From: Microtetraspora sp. NBRC 13810
GTDB taxonomy: Bacteria; Actinomycetota; Actinomycetes; Streptosporangiales; Streptosporangiaceae
Assembly (NCBI RefSeq): GCF_030268685.1
Contig: NZ_BSRQ01000011.1
Location: forward strand, 124,001 to 188,000
DNA length: 64,000 bases
Direction: 5' to 3'
Part shown: positions 41,295 to 50,583 of the stretch, piece by piece
How positions within the stretch are numbered: position 1 is the stretch's first letter
Layout: every line of letters starts with the position of its first letter
The notes under the pieces: generated by a model
The model's database searches: none
The model's input: only the letters and a program-made list of their open reading frames with translations
Told to the model about the DNA's origin: nothing
Position numbers and translations under genes: made by a program

Positions 41295-43103
41295 TCAGGG
41301 GCGGCGTAGGGTGCCGCGGTAGTCGGCGCCGCCTCCGCCCTCCTGGCGGACGATGGCCAGGGTTCCGGCGGGGCCGAGGGTGAGGGTGGCGTCCCCGCCC
41401 ACGCAGACCCGCTGCCGCGTCCGCACCTGCTCCACGGTCACTTCGAGGCTGGTGCCGCGGGACCCGGCCCGCAGCTTGACCGGCTGCTCGCAGTCGCCGT
41501 CCCGGTACGTCCCGGTGGAGCGTCCCGCCGGAAGGAGGAGCGTGATGACGGCGGCGTCCCCGCTCCCGTCCGACCGAGCGACCCGGCCCTGCCAGGTCCC
41601 CGCGAACTCCTGCGGAATCCCGCCGCCCGACGATCCCCGCGCGACCGGCCCGCTCACCGAACGGTCCCCGGCCGTGCCCGACTCCCCGCTCCTGCCGGAG
41701 TCACCGGCCGTCGAATTCCCGCTTCTCCCGGAGTCATCGACCGTCCCCGACTCCCCGGTCGCGCCGGGATCATCGGCGGCACCCGAATCACGTGCCGCCT
41801 CCGGCCCGCCGGTCGAGCCCTGGTCACCGGTGCCCCGGTCAACGGTCGTGCTCCGGTCGCCGGTCGCGCCGGAGCCGCCGTTCCCGGTACCGGACGCCCC
41901 CTGGTCCTCCGCCGGCTCCGAGCCACCGGCCGCCACGGAACCCGACGCGCCGTCCCGCACGCCGTCCGCCACCTCACCGCCGAACCTCGACAGCAGGTAC
42001 ACGGACGCGATCCCGGCCACCAGCACGGTCACGACCACGACCACGGCCACCGAAACGACCGGCCACGCCCGCGACCGCCGCCCACCAGCCGGACCAGGTC
42101 CGGAACCCCCTGTGTCGGAAATCCCTGGTCCGGAAACCAAAGTGCCGGAAACGTTGGTGCCAGGAACGGTGACGCCGGAAACGTTGGCGGAAACGTTGGT
42201 GCCGGAAACCCGGATGTCCCCATACCCGGGCGGAGCCGTGACCCCGGGGCCGTACGGAGTGGTGGTCCGGGAAGCGGCACCGGGCGGGTGCGTGGCGGCG
42301 GGGCCTGCGGTGGGGTCTACGAGGTGGACCAGGAGGGTGCGGGCGGCTGGACGGGCCGCCGGGTCCTTGGACAGGCAGGTGGCGAGGACCGTGCGCAGGG
42401 TGGGCGGGACGCCGTCGAGGTCGGGGTCCTGGCTGAGGATGCGGTGGAAGACGGCGGCGACGGTGTCGCTGCCGAAGGGCGCCCGGCCGGTGGCCGCGTA
42501 GACCATGGTCGCGGCCCAGGCGAAGACGTCTGCCGAGGGCGCCCCGTGCTCCCCTCTGAGCTGCTCCGGAGCCATGTACGGCGGGGTGCCGGACAGCGAG
42601 GAGGGGGCCGTGGCGGCGTCGAGCGGCCGGGCGATGCCGAAGTCGACCACGCGGGGGCCGTCGGGACCGAGGAGGACGTTGGCCGGTTTGAAGTCACTGT
42701 GGACGACCCCGGCGGCGTGGATGGCGGCGAGCGCGGAAGCCGTACCGACCGCGAGCCGGTCGAGGTCGCCGTCCCGCAGGGGGCCGCCGTCGCGCACCCG
42801 CTCCTGCAACGAGGGACCGGCGACGAACTCGCTGACCACGTAGGGGTCGGGCCGGTCGAGTTCGGCGGCCAGCACGCGGGCCGTGCAGAAGGGGGCCACC
42901 CGGCGGGCGGACTCCAGCTCCCTGGCCAGCCGGCGGCGGGTGCCGGGATCGGTGCCGCCCCGCAGGACCTTGATCGCCACCCGCCCGCCGGACGCGTCGC
43001 GCCCCTCGTAGACGACCCCCTGCCCGCCCTCGCCCAGACGCGCGACGACCTGGAACGCTCCCAGCGCGCGCGGATCCCCCGGTTGCAGCGGGCCACCGGC
43101 CAT
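41295..43103 (-). CDS. Serine/threonine protein kinase, membrane-anchored
   Basis: A 602-residue receptor-like kinase. The kinase domain covers about 14-265: glycine loop GEGGQGVVYEG (24-34), Lys45 in VAIKVL, catalytic loop HSDFKPANVLL, DFG in VVDFGIARPL, and APE in PPYMAPEQL. The loop lacks the Arg of HRD, making it a non-RD kinase. A linker with repeated NVSG follows, then one membrane segment (about 350-372, VVSVAVVVVVTVLVAGI). An outside Gly/Ser/Thr/Asp-rich tract (about 385-510) and a small C-terminal beta domain (about 515-600) with two Cys complete it. ATG 43103 follows GGAGG. Signal unknown. Confidence 0.87.
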   Translation of the reverse strand: MAGGPLQPGDPRALGAFQVVARLGEGGQGVVYEGRDASGGRVAIKVLRGGTDPGTRRRLARELESARRVAPFCTARVLAAELDRPDPYVVSEFVAGPSLQERVRDGGPLRDGDLDRLAVGTASALAAIHAAGVVHSDFKPANVLLGPDGPRVVDFGIARPLDAATAPSSLSGTPPYMAPEQLRGEHGAPSADVFAWAATMVYAATGRAPFGSDTVAAVFHRILSQDPDLDGVPPTLRTVLATCLSKDPAARPAARTLLVHLVDPTAGPAATHPPGAASRTTTPYGPGVTAPPGYGDIRVSGTNVSANVSGVTVPGTNVSGTLVSGPGISDTGGSGPGPAGGRRSRAWPVVSVAVVVVVTVLVAGIASVYLLSRFGGEVADGVRDGASGSVAAGGSEPAEDQGASGTGNGGSGATGDRSTTVDRGTGDQGSTGGPEAARDSGAADDPGATGESGTVDDSGRSGNSTAGDSGRSGESGTAGDRSVSGPVARGSSGGGIPQEFAGTWQGRVARSDGSGDAAVITLLLPAGRSTGTYRDGDCEQPVKLRAGSRGTSLEVTVEQVRTRQRVCVGGDATLTLGPAGTLAIVRQEGGGGADYRGTLRRP

Positions 43104-43322
43104 GAAGTCCTCCAACCACCTCGGGCGAACAGCGTAGCGACGCCCGCCGGGCACCCACCACGCTCACCCCGGCCCGGCCACCGGGGGGGCGTCAAGGAGG
43201 CGTCAGCACTCCGCTCATGGCCGTCCGCATCGCGCGGCGCGTCACCCCGCTTGTTCGTCCCGGTCCGCGAAGAGGCGTTCGCGCCCGCGCCGCGACGCCC
43301 GTCCGGTGCGAGGGCGAGCGGG

Positions 43323-43793
43323 TCAGACGTGGTGTGGGTCTCGCGCTGCCAGTTCGTGGCCCTGGGGGGTGGGCTGGGCGGGCAGGGTGATCGGCGGGAA
43401 GGGCCGGCCGTGCCGCCTGGCGCGGGTCACGAGGCCCCACAGCGCCGCGCCCGCGCAGCCGAGCAGCGCCGCCGCGGCGAACGCGCCCAGCCGGACCTCG
43501 TCCGCGCCGGCGAAGGTGAGGACGCCGAGGGCGTTCACCAGGAAACCGGTGGTGAGGAACCAGGCCATGACCCCGGTGGCGAGGGCGGCCATGGGATGTC
43601 GTGCCCACGCCGCGTAGGCCGCGACGGCGACGCCCATCGCGGCGGCCCGCAGCACCGTGTCGGCGGGCAGGACCAGCGCCACCAGCGCGCAGCACGCGAC
43701 GCTGAACGCGAAGCCGCCCGGGATCAGGAAGCCGAGCGGCGGCCTCGGGTCGCGCTCACGCATACGCCGTTCCGTCACATCGTTGGTTCCCAT
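43323..43793 (-). CDS. Small integral membrane protein
   Basis: A 156-residue protein with four membrane segments (about 23-45, 47-65, 70-92, 100-122) and short polar ends. ATG 43793 is preceded by AGAGGT. No family recognised. It stands alone between the kinase gene and a 337-bp gap. Confidence 0.55.
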   Translation of the reverse strand: MGTNDVTERRMRERDPRPPLGFLIPGGFAFSVACCALVALVLPADTVLRAAAMGVAVAAYAAWARHPMAALATGVMAWFLTTGFLVNALGVLTFAGADEVRLGAFAAAALLGCAGAALWGLVTRARRHGRPFPPITLPAQPTPQGHELAARDPHHV

Positions 43794-44130
43794 ACCTCTA
43801 TGAAACCGCGCCGGTAGAAAAGGACATCCGATTCAGACGGCATTCATACGGCTTTACGACGGACCCTTACGGAATATTTATGGCCATCTCCCGGCGGGCG
43901 AACCAGCAGGTCAGCGGCCTGTCGCAAGGGTCATGGCAGGGTTCGCGTAGAGAATGCGTCCGGGACCTCGTGTGGGCGCCTGTGTTGAAGCAGGGCGAAA
44001 AGTCATGTTTCGGTCAGCCGTCGTGGCGGGCCGTACGGACCGGAGAAGGCGGCACCGGGCGGTACCCGTCCTCGAACGGCGAAGGCCGAGGCGATCCGCA
44101 GGGATCGTCTCGGCCTTCTTCGCCGCCGGC
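43794..44130. other. Intergenic region without a supported gene
   Basis: About 337 bp. Frames starting at 43880 or 43954 on the plus strand are open but composed of uneven codons, lack ribosome sites, and continue antisense to the pst genes. They are not called. The region contains the pst terminator at 44081-44118. Confidence 0.5.
44081..44118 (-). terminator. Terminator of the pst operon
   Basis: A 17-bp stem (44081-44097 with 44102-44118) with one G-T wobble and a 4-base loop GCAG, 13 bp downstream of the last pst-operon gene. Confidence 0.8.
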
Positions 44131-44847
44131 TCAGCCTGGGGTCACCATGCGGTAACCGACGCTGCGTACCGTCTGGATCAGCCGGTCGTCGTGGTCGCCC
44201 AGCCGCGCCCGGATGCGCTTGACGTGCACGGCGATCGTGTTGGTCGAGGTGGTGAAGGCGGAGTTCCACACGTGCCGCATGATCTGCTCGCGGGTGACCG
44301 TGCGGTCCACGTGGCGCATCAGATAGTGCAACAGCTCGAACTCGCGCAACGGCAGGTGCACGGTCTCACCGGCGACCCGGACCTGATACGCCTCCAGGTC
44401 CAGCTCCACGTGCCCGACGGAGATCGCCTTGCGCGCGGACCCGCCTCCCGGCATGGCGGCGTGGATCAGCGGCAGCAGTTCGGGCGACCGGTACGGCCGG
44501 GCCACGCAGGCGTTGGCGCCCGCGGTGAGCGCCTGGACCGCGTGCTCGGCGTCGTGGTCGCCGATGCCGAGCAGCACGGGCACCTCCCGGCTGGACCGGA
44601 CCGCCCTGATCACCTCCACCGCGCCGAGGACCGGCAGCGCGGCGCTGACCAGCAGGACGTCGGGGTGCAGCGCCCCGACCTGGAGGAGCGCCTGCGCGCC
44701 GTCCCCGACACCCTGCACCTCGATGCCCTCGCGTTCGAGCGCCACCGCGAGGTCCGCCACCAGACCGGCCTCCGGATCGGCGACCAGCAGCAGGGGCCCC
44801 GTCCGAGTGTCCCCGTTCACTTCGGGAGCCGTCTGCGGCTGGATCAC
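44131..44847 (-). CDS. OmpR-type regulator with degenerate receiver, last gene of the pst operon
   Basis: A 238-residue two-domain regulator. The C-terminal winged helix (about 138-236, LPLREFELLHYLMRHVDRTV then TSTNTIAVHVKRIRARLG) is a normal PhoB/OmpR DNA-binding domain. The receiver (about 18-125) keeps the fold but loses key residues. The phospho-acceptor Asp position is Ser68 (DVLLVSAALP), the conserved Lys is Arg117 (ARPY), and the acidic pair is reduced. It is therefore probably not controlled by a histidine kinase in the usual way. GTG 44847 follows GGAGG by 7 bases. It lies 24 bp after pstB and is likely co-transcribed. Confidence 0.82.
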   Translation of the reverse strand: MIQPQTAPEVNGDTRTGPLLLVADPEAGLVADLAVALEREGIEVQGVGDGAQALLQVGALHPDVLLVSAALPVLGAVEVIRAVRSSREVPVLLGIGDHDAEHAVQALTAGANACVARPYRSPELLPLIHAAMPGGGSARKAISVGHVELDLEAYQVRVAGETVHLPLREFELLHYLMRHVDRTVTREQIMRHVWNSAFTTSTNTIAVHVKRIRARLGDHDDRLIQTVRSVGYRMVTPG

Positions 44848-44871
44848 TCCCTTACCTCCAATGTCGTGCCA

Positions 44872-45648
44872 TCATCCGAAGCGACCGGTGATGTAGTCCT
44901 CGGTCGCCTTCTCGGACGGGTTGGTGAAGATGCGCGAGGTCTCGTCCATCTCGATGACCTTGCCGGGCTGCCCCTGCCCGGCCAGGTTGAAGAAGGCGGT
45001 CCGGTCGCTGACCCGGGCCGCCTGCTGCATGTTGTGCGTGACGATGACGATGGTGAACTCCGACTTCAGCTCCACCATCAGGTCCTCGATGGCGAGCGTG
45101 GAGATCGGGTCCAGAGCCGAGCAGGGCTCGTCCATCAGCAGCACGTCCGGCTGGACGGCGATGGCCCGCGCGATGCACAGGCGCTGCTGCTGACCGCCGG
45201 AGAGCCCGGCGCCCGGCTTGTTGAGCCGGTCCTTGACCTCGTTCCACAGGTTGGCCCCGCGCAGGGACCGCTCCACGACGTCGTCGGTTTTGGACTTGGC
45301 CTGGCGGCCGTTGAGGCGCAGCCCCGCCGCGACGTTCTCGTAGATGGACATGGTCGGGAACGGGTTGGGCCGCTGGAAGACCATGCCGATCATGCGGCGC
45401 ACGGACACCGGCTCGATGTCGCCCGCGTAGAGGTCCTGGCCGTCGAGCATCACCTTGCCCTGCACCCGGGCGCCCGGGATGACCTCGTGCATCCGGTTCA
45501 GTGTGCGCAGGAAGGTGGACTTGCCGCAGCCGGAGGGGCCGATGAAGGCGGTGATGGAGGCCGGCTCGATCGTCATCGAGACGTCCTCGATGGCCTTGTG
45601 CGAGCCGTAGTAGGCGTCCAGGCCGGAGACCGTGATCTGCTTAGCCAT
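44872..45648 (-). CDS. pstB: Phosphate ABC transporter ATP-binding protein PstB
   Basis: A 258-residue ABC ATPase that powers high-affinity phosphate uptake with PstA and PstC. Walker A is GPSGCGKST (about 33-41), the signature [14 protein letters not shown] (about 149-162), and Walker [14 protein letters not shown] (about 169-181). The Ala-Leu-Asp-Pro and CSALDP forms are PstB-typical, as is [20 protein letters not shown]. It lies 8 bp after pstA in a tight operon. Confidence 0.95.
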   Translation of the reverse strand: MAKQITVSGLDAYYGSHKAIEDVSMTIEPASITAFIGPSGCGKSTFLRTLNRMHEVIPGARVQGKVMLDGQDLYAGDIEPVSVRRMIGMVFQRPNPFPTMSIYENVAAGLRLNGRQAKSKTDDVVERSLRGANLWNEVKDRLNKPGAGLSGGQQQRLCIARAIAVQPDVLLMDEPCSALDPISTLAIEDLMVELKSEFTIVIVTHNMQQAARVSDRTAFFNLAGQGQPGKVIEMDETSRIFTNPSEKATEDYITGRFG

Positions 45649-45656
45649 CTATCCCC

Positions 45657-46532
45657 CTATCGGTTCCTGGCGGGCGAGCGCCACCAGCCGATGAAGCGCG
45701 CTGCGAGGTTCAGCAGCATGACGATCAGGATGAGTGTGAGAGCGCCCGCCCAGGCGCGGTCCACGGCGACGTCGGTCGGGCGCGCCGCCTGGTCGAAGAC
45801 GTAGAGAGGAAGGCCCATCTGGGGACCGTTGAAGGGGTCCTCGTTGATGGAGTCGGTGAAGAACACCGTGAGGAGCAGCGGGGCCGTCTCACCGGCGACC
45901 CGGGCGACCGCCAGCATGATGCCGGTGGCGATGCCGGTGAACGCGGTCGGCAGCACGACCTTCACGATCGTCCGCCACTTGGGCACGCCCAGCGCGTACG
46001 CCGCTTCGCGCAGGTCGTTCGGCACCAGGCGGAGCATCTCCTCGGCCGAGCGGACCACGGTCGGCATCATCAGGATCGACAGCGCGAGCGCGCCGGCGAA
46101 CCCGGAGAACGGCATGCCGAGCGCGAGGATCCAGAAGGCCAGGATGAACAGGCCGGAGACCACGGACGGGATGCCCGTCATGACGTCGACGAAGAAGCTG
46201 ATGGCCCTGCTCAGCTGCCCGCCCCGGCCGTACTCGACCAGGTAGATCGCGGTCAGCAGGCCGACCGGGACCGAGATCAGCGAGGAGAGCGCCACCTGCT
46301 CCAGGGTGCCGAGGATGGCGTGGTAGGCGCCGCCGCCCGCGTCCCTGGCGCCGATGTTGCGCATGGAGTGGGTGAGGAACTCCAGGTCCAGCCGGGCGAC
46401 GCCGTGCTGGATCACCATCCACAGGACGGCGACCAGCGGGACCACCGCGATGGCGAACGCGAGGTAGACCAGGCCGCCGGCCAGCCGGTCCTTGAAGCGC
46501 CTGGCCGGGGAGATGTGCTGGACGGCGCTCAT
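45657..46532 (-). CDS. pstA: Phosphate ABC transporter permease PstA
   Basis: A 291-residue permease with six membrane segments. The family loop MTGIPSVVSGLFILAFWILA and the coupling-helix region LVPNDLREAAYALGVPKWRT (EAA motif) match PstA. It forms the membrane channel with PstC. Its ATG overlaps the end of pstC by four bases. Confidence 0.94.
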   Translation of the reverse strand: MSAVQHISPARRFKDRLAGGLVYLAFAIAVVPLVAVLWMVIQHGVARLDLEFLTHSMRNIGARDAGGGAYHAILGTLEQVALSSLISVPVGLLTAIYLVEYGRGGQLSRAISFFVDVMTGIPSVVSGLFILAFWILALGMPFSGFAGALALSILMMPTVVRSAEEMLRLVPNDLREAAYALGVPKWRTIVKVVLPTAFTGIATGIMLAVARVAGETAPLLLTVFFTDSINEDPFNGPQMGLPLYVFDQAARPTDVAVDRAWAGALTLILIVMLLNLAARFIGWWRSPARNR

Positions 46533-47503
46533 GCGGCGGCTCCCGAGAACTCCTTGCGCCGGGCGATGACCAGCCGGGCGGCGATGTTCACGACCAGCGT
46601 GATCGCGAAGAGCACCAGGCCGGAGGCGATGAGCGCGCCCCGGCCGATCGGCGTGGCCTCGCCGAACCCGTTGGCGATGTTCGCCGCGATGCTGTTGCCC
46701 TGCGCGGTGAGGATCTGGAAGCTGATGCCGAAGGTGGCGGGCAGGACGAGCGCCACCGCGATCGTCTCGCCCATCGCCCGGCCGAGGCCCAGCATGGCGG
46801 CGCTGATCACGCCGGGGCGCCCGAACGGCAGCACGGCCATCCGGATCATCTCCCAGCGGGTGGCGCCGAGCGCGAGGGCGGCCTCCTCGTGCGACCTGGG
46901 CACCTGGAGGAACACCTCGCGGGAGATCGCCGCGATGATCGGCAGGATCATGACCGCGAGGATGACCGAGGCGGTCAGCACGGACCGTCCGGCGACGCTG
47001 TCACCGGCGAAGAGCGGGATCCAGCCCAGGTACTCGTTGAGGAACTTCCACGGGCCGGTGATGAACGGCACCAGGAAGACGACCCCCCACAGTCCGTACA
47101 CGACGCTCGGCACGGCGGCCAGCAGGTCGATCACATAGCCCAGGAGGCCGGCCAGCCTGCGCGGCGCGTAGTGGGAGATGAACAGGGCGACCCCGACGGC
47201 CACGGGCAGCGCCATGACCAGGGCCAGCAGGGAGCTGATCACGGTGCCGAAGGCGAGGGCGGCGATGCCGAAGGTCTGGGTGCCGTTCGGGTCCCAGATG
47301 ACCTCGGAGAAGAAGTCGCCCTTGTTGACCCGCAGGGCGGGCACGGCCTCGACGACGAGGAAGACGGCGATGGCCGCCATGATGACCAGCAGGAGGATGC
47401 CGGCGCCCGTGGCCGCGTACCGGAACGGGCCTTCACCGCGGCTGCGCCGCGAGGCGGGCCGGCTGACCGGCCCGCCTGAGCGAGTACGTAGTGGAGTCGT
47501 CAT
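46529..47503 (-). CDS. pstC: Phosphate ABC transporter permease PstC
   Basis: A 324-residue permease with six membrane segments. It carries DLLAAVPSVVYGLWGVVFLV and the EAA-loop VPRSHEEAALALGATRWEMI. The N-terminal 40 residues are basic and cytoplasmic. ATG 47503 lies only 5 bp after the pstS stop, so its ribosome site must lie in the end of pstS. The open frame continues upstream antisense-like through pstS and is not coding there. Confidence 0.94.
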   Translation of the reverse strand: MTTPLRTRSGGPVSRPASRRSRGEGPFRYAATGAGILLLVIMAAIAVFLVVEAVPALRVNKGDFFSEVIWDPNGTQTFGIAALAFGTVISSLLALVMALPVAVGVALFISHYAPRRLAGLLGYVIDLLAAVPSVVYGLWGVVFLVPFITGPWKFLNEYLGWIPLFAGDSVAGRSVLTASVILAVMILPIIAAISREVFLQVPRSHEEAALALGATRWEMIRMAVLPFGRPGVISAAMLGLGRAMGETIAVALVLPATFGISFQILTAQGNSIAANIANGFGEATPIGRGALIASGLVLFAITLVVNIAARLVIARRKEFSGAAA

Positions 47504-47508
47504 CTGTG

Positions 47509-48618
47509 TTAGGAGATGGCCCCGACGGCGGTCCGGACCTTGGCGACCAGCGAAGCGGGGAGCGGGGCGTAACCGAGCTCGGTCAGCGCCGCCTGGCCCT
47601 CGTCGCTGGCGGTGTAGGTGAGGAAGGACTTGACGAGCGGGAGCTCCTCGGCGGACAGGCCCTTCTCGCAGGTGATCTCGTAGGTGACCAGGACGATCGG
47701 GTAGGCGCCGGCCGCACTGGTCGCGTAGTCGATCTTGAGGGCGAGGTCGTTGCCGGTGCCGATGACCTCGGCGGCCTCGACGGTCTTGCCGGCGCTCTCC
47801 GGGGTCAGCTCGACGAACTCGCCGGAGCCGTTGGCGACCTTGGCCTTCTGCAGGGAGGAGTTCTCGGCGTAGGAGAGCTCCACGTAGCTGATCGCGCCCT
47901 CGGTGGTCTTGATCGCCTGGGAGACGCCGTCGGAGCCCTTGGCGCCGACGCCCTTGGCCTCGGCCGGCCACGCCTTGCCCGGCTCGTAGGCCCAGTCGGC
48001 GGTGGCCTTGAGGAACTTGGTGAAGTTGTCGCTGGTGCCCGACTCGTCCGAGCGGTGGACGGCCTGGATGGCGGTCGAGGGCAGCTGGGCGCTGGGGTTG
48101 TCCGCCTTGATGGCCGGGTCGTCCCACTTGGTGATCTTGCTGTCGAAGATGCCGCCGATGGTCTTCGGCGAGAGCTGGAGACCGTCCACACCGGGCAGGT
48201 TGTAGACGACGGCGACCGGGCCGACCACCATCGGCAGGTCGATCGCGTTACCGGTCTTGCAACGCGCGTTGGCCGCGTCGGGCTCGCCCTTCTCGGGGTT
48301 CAGGGCCGAGTCGGAGCCGGCGAAGGCCACCGTGCCCTGCGTGAACGCCTGGACGCCGGCGCCGGAGCCGCTGGGCTGGTAGTTGATGCTCACACCAGGG
48401 TTGGCCTGCTGGAAGCTCTTCTTCCACTCGTCGATGGCGTTGGCCTGAGCGGAGGAACCCGCGGCGTTGATCGTGCCGCTGAGCGCGCTGCCGCCGGCGT
48501 CGGCCGCGGCCGGCGCGCTGGCAGTGTCGGTGCCACCACTGTTGTCATCGGTGCCACACGCAGCGAGCGAGAGCGCGCCGACGAGGGCGACCGCGGCGAG
48601 CCGGCCTACATACTTCAC
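47509..48618 (-). CDS. pstS: Phosphate-binding lipoprotein PstS
   Basis: A 369-residue substrate-binding lipoprotein that captures phosphate outside the membrane. The lipobox is LSLAACG (Cys about 21) after MKYVGRLAAVALVGA. The phosphate-binding pattern includes GAGVQAFTQGTVAFAGSDSA and AVHRSDESGTSDNFTKFL. Start GTG 48618, with GGGAGGG about 10 bases upstream. First gene of the pst operon, behind a PHO-box-like promoter. Confidence 0.95.
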   Translation of the reverse strand: MKYVGRLAAVALVGALSLAACGTDDNSGGTDTASAPAAADAGGSALSGTINAAGSSAQANAIDEWKKSFQQANPGVSINYQPSGSGAGVQAFTQGTVAFAGSDSALNPEKGEPDAANARCKTGNAIDLPMVVGPVAVVYNLPGVDGLQLSPKTIGGIFDSKITKWDDPAIKADNPSAQLPSTAIQAVHRSDESGTSDNFTKFLKATADWAYEPGKAWPAEAKGVGAKGSDGVSQAIKTTEGAISYVELSYAENSSLQKAKVANGSGEFVELTPESAGKTVEAAEVIGTGNDLALKIDYATSAAGAYPIVLVTYEITCEKGLSAEELPLVKSFLTYTASDEGQAALTELGYAPLPASLVAKVRTAVGAIS

Positions 48619-48978
48619 GGTTGGGTTTCCCTCCCACTTGGTCCTTGCAACGTTCCAGACATTAGGAGGGCAAGGTGACCCAATCGCCTATTAAAAAGTG
48701 ACTGAAAGGTGAACTCTTCCGGTCTCAACCGTGGCGGCTACCGCAACCATTTCGTGACCTTACGATGCTGAGAACCATGAATCCGCAGGTCACAGTGGTA
48801 TCGCCGGGGCCGGTTGACCGCAGGCCGCCACACGGCGTTTGTGACGCGTTCAGCTAAGCGTCCCTTAACCTTTGGTGCTGACCGTAACCCGGGGCGCGGC
48901 CCATGCTCTCAGGGGGCGGCCCGCGATGTTCACCGGGGGGCCCTCGTAGCGGGCGCAGGGATCTCGTAGCGTCTGCCC
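48619..48978. other. Divergent intergenic region of pstS and the carboxylesterase gene
   Basis: About 360 bp without a gene. The pstS-proximal part (48660-48720) is clearly AT-richer and holds the PHO-box-like repeats. The remainder must hold the promoter of the esterase gene at 48979, but I see no convincing motif. Confidence 0.55.
48671..48714 (-). promoter_or_regulatory. PHO-box-like direct repeats upstream of pstS
   Basis: Reading toward pstS, 48714-48693 gives GTTCACCTTTC followed directly by AGTCACTTTTT, two 11-base units like the PhoP-binding PHO box of streptomycetes. A third related unit, GGGTCACCTTG, lies at 48681-48671, and TTAATAGG between them may be part of the -10 region. Control by PhoP under phosphate shortage is the expected outcome for pst. 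Confidence 0.65.
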
Positions 48979-50583
48979 ATGAGATCTTTATGGCGCTCTG
49001 CGACCACCTTGATAGCCGCGTTCCTGCTGGCCGGGACGGCGCTCCCGGCGGCGGCGGCCGGCTCACCCGGCGGCGGGAAGGGCGGGTCCGCGACGGTCCG
49101 CACCGACTCCGGCTGGGTGCGCGGCACCGCGGCCCGCGACCACACCCTCTTCCAGGGCATCCCCTACGCCGCTCCCCCGGTCGGCGAGCTGCGCTGGCGC
49201 TCGCCGCAGCCGGTCGCCCCGTGGCACGGCGTGCGCCAGGCGACCGCCCCCGGCGCTCGGTGCGCGCAGGTGACCGACAGCTGGGGCCTGCCCGGCAGCG
49301 AGAGCGAGGACTGCCTCTTCCTCAACGTGACCGTGCCCGCCTCGGCCTCCCCCGCCCGCCCCAGGCCGGTCCTGGTCTGGCTGCACGGCGGCGGCCTGAA
49401 GAAGGGGGCGGGCAGTGACTACGACGCCCGCCGGCTCGCCGTGCGCGGGGACATGGTCGTGGTGACGGTGAACTACCGGCTGGGCATCCTCGGGTTCTTC
49501 GGCCTGCCCGGCCTGGCGAACGGCGGCGCGTTCGGGATCGAGGACCAGCAGGCCGCGCTGCGCTGGGTGGCGCGCAACGCCGCGGCCTTCGGCGGCGACC
49601 CGGGCAACGTGACGCTCGCCGGGGAGTCGGCCGGCTCCCACTCGGTGTGCGCGCAGCTCGCCTCCCCCTCGGCCGCCGGACTCTTCCACCGGGTGATCGG
49701 GCAGAGCACCTCCTGCCGGATGGGCGACTTCGCCGCCGCCGGCTTCCAGCCCCTCCTCAACGTGCCGCTGTGGATGGCCCCGGAGAGCCACGACGGCTAC
49801 GGGCAGTACCTGGCGAGCCTGCTCGGCTGCTTCGATCCGGCCACCCTGCTCGCCTGCATGCGCGGCAAGACGCCCGCCGAACTGCTCACCCAGCTCCCGC
49901 TGTCCCTGCCCGGCTACGGCAACGCCGTCCTGCCGGAGGACCCGGCCAAGGTCTTCGCCGAGGGACGGTTCCACCGGGTCCCGGTGCTGACCGGCATCAC
50001 CCGGGACGAGGGCACGCTGTTCGCCGCGGAGATCATGTCCGGCCTGACCCAGGAGGGCTACGAGACTCGGCTGGCCCAGGGCTTCGGGGCCAAGGCGCCC
50101 GCGATCCTGGCGGAGTACCCGGCGGGCGGGCACGGCTCCCCGCTCCAGGCCGCCGCGGCCGTCATCGGCGACCTCGAATGGGCGTGGCCGGCCAGGGACA
50201 CCGCCCGGCTCTTCGCCGAGCACGTGCCGACCTACTCCTACGAGTTCACCGACCGCTCCGCGCCCGCGCTCTACCCGCTGCCCGGCGTCCGGCCGCTGGC
50301 CTCGCACGGCTCCGAGCTGCCGTTCCTGTTCGACGTCTCCTGGGACTCCGCGCCGCTGACCGCGCCGCAGCGCCGGCTGGGTGACACCATGATCGGCTAC
50401 TGGGCGCGTTTCGCCGCCACCGGCGATCCCAACCGTCCCGGCCTGCCGCGCTGGGAGCGGGTGCGGGCCGGGGACGCGACGCCGTACGTGCAGCGGCTGG
50501 ACGTCGGCCCCGGCGGCGTCGGGCCCTACGACCAGGACGCCGCCCACAAGCTGGACTTCTGGGACACGCTGACCGGGCGCTGA
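48979..50583 (+). CDS. Secreted type-B carboxylesterase
   Basis: A 534-residue exported carboxylesterase/lipase of the type-B family. Signal peptide at 1-26 (LIAAFLLAGTALPAAAAG). The N-terminal family motif EDCLFLNVTVP, oxyanion loop VWLHGGGL, nucleophile motif GESAGS (Ser about 216), Glu in ITRDEGTLF and the late His in LASHGSELPFLF are all present. It hydrolyses esters outside the cell; the natural substrate is unknown. Its stop codon touches the left copy of the 220-bp repeat. Confidence 0.88.
   Translation: MRSLWRSATTLIAAFLLAGTALPAAAAGSPGGGKGGSATVRTDSGWVRGTAARDHTLFQGIPYAAPPVGELRWRSPQPVAPWHGVRQATAPGARCAQVTDSWGLPGSESEDCLFLNVTVPASASPARPRPVLVWLHGGGLKKGAGSDYDARRLAVRGDMVVVTVNYRLGILGFFGLPGLANGGAFGIEDQQAALRWVARNAAAFGGDPGNVTLAGESAGSHSVCAQLASPSAAGLFHRVIGQSTSCRMGDFAAAGFQPLLNVPLWMAPESHDGYGQYLASLLGCFDPATLLACMRGKTPAELLTQLPLSLPGYGNAVLPEDPAKVFAEGRFHRVPVLTGITRDEGTLFAAEIMSGLTQEGYETRLAQGFGAKAPAILAEYPAGGHGSPLQAAAAVIGDLEWAWPARDTARLFAEHVPTYSYEFTDRSAPALYPLPGVRPLASHGSELPFLFDVSWDSAPLTAPQRRLGDTMIGYWARFAATGDPNRPGLPRWERVRAGDATPYVQRLDVGPGGVGPYDQDAAHKLDFWDTLTGR

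Noticed and set aside
43880-44155. 91-codon plus-strand frame
   Set aside because: No ribosome site, low-complexity end, and it spans the pst terminator hairpin.
43954-45804. 616-codon plus-strand frame opposite the pst genes
   Set aside because: It is antisense to pstB, the regulator gene and their terminator, has repetitive charged composition, and no family features.
47504-48127. Extension of the pstC frame upstream into pstS
   Set aside because: The sequence there is the shifted frame of pstS; the PstC family begins at the ATG at 47503.
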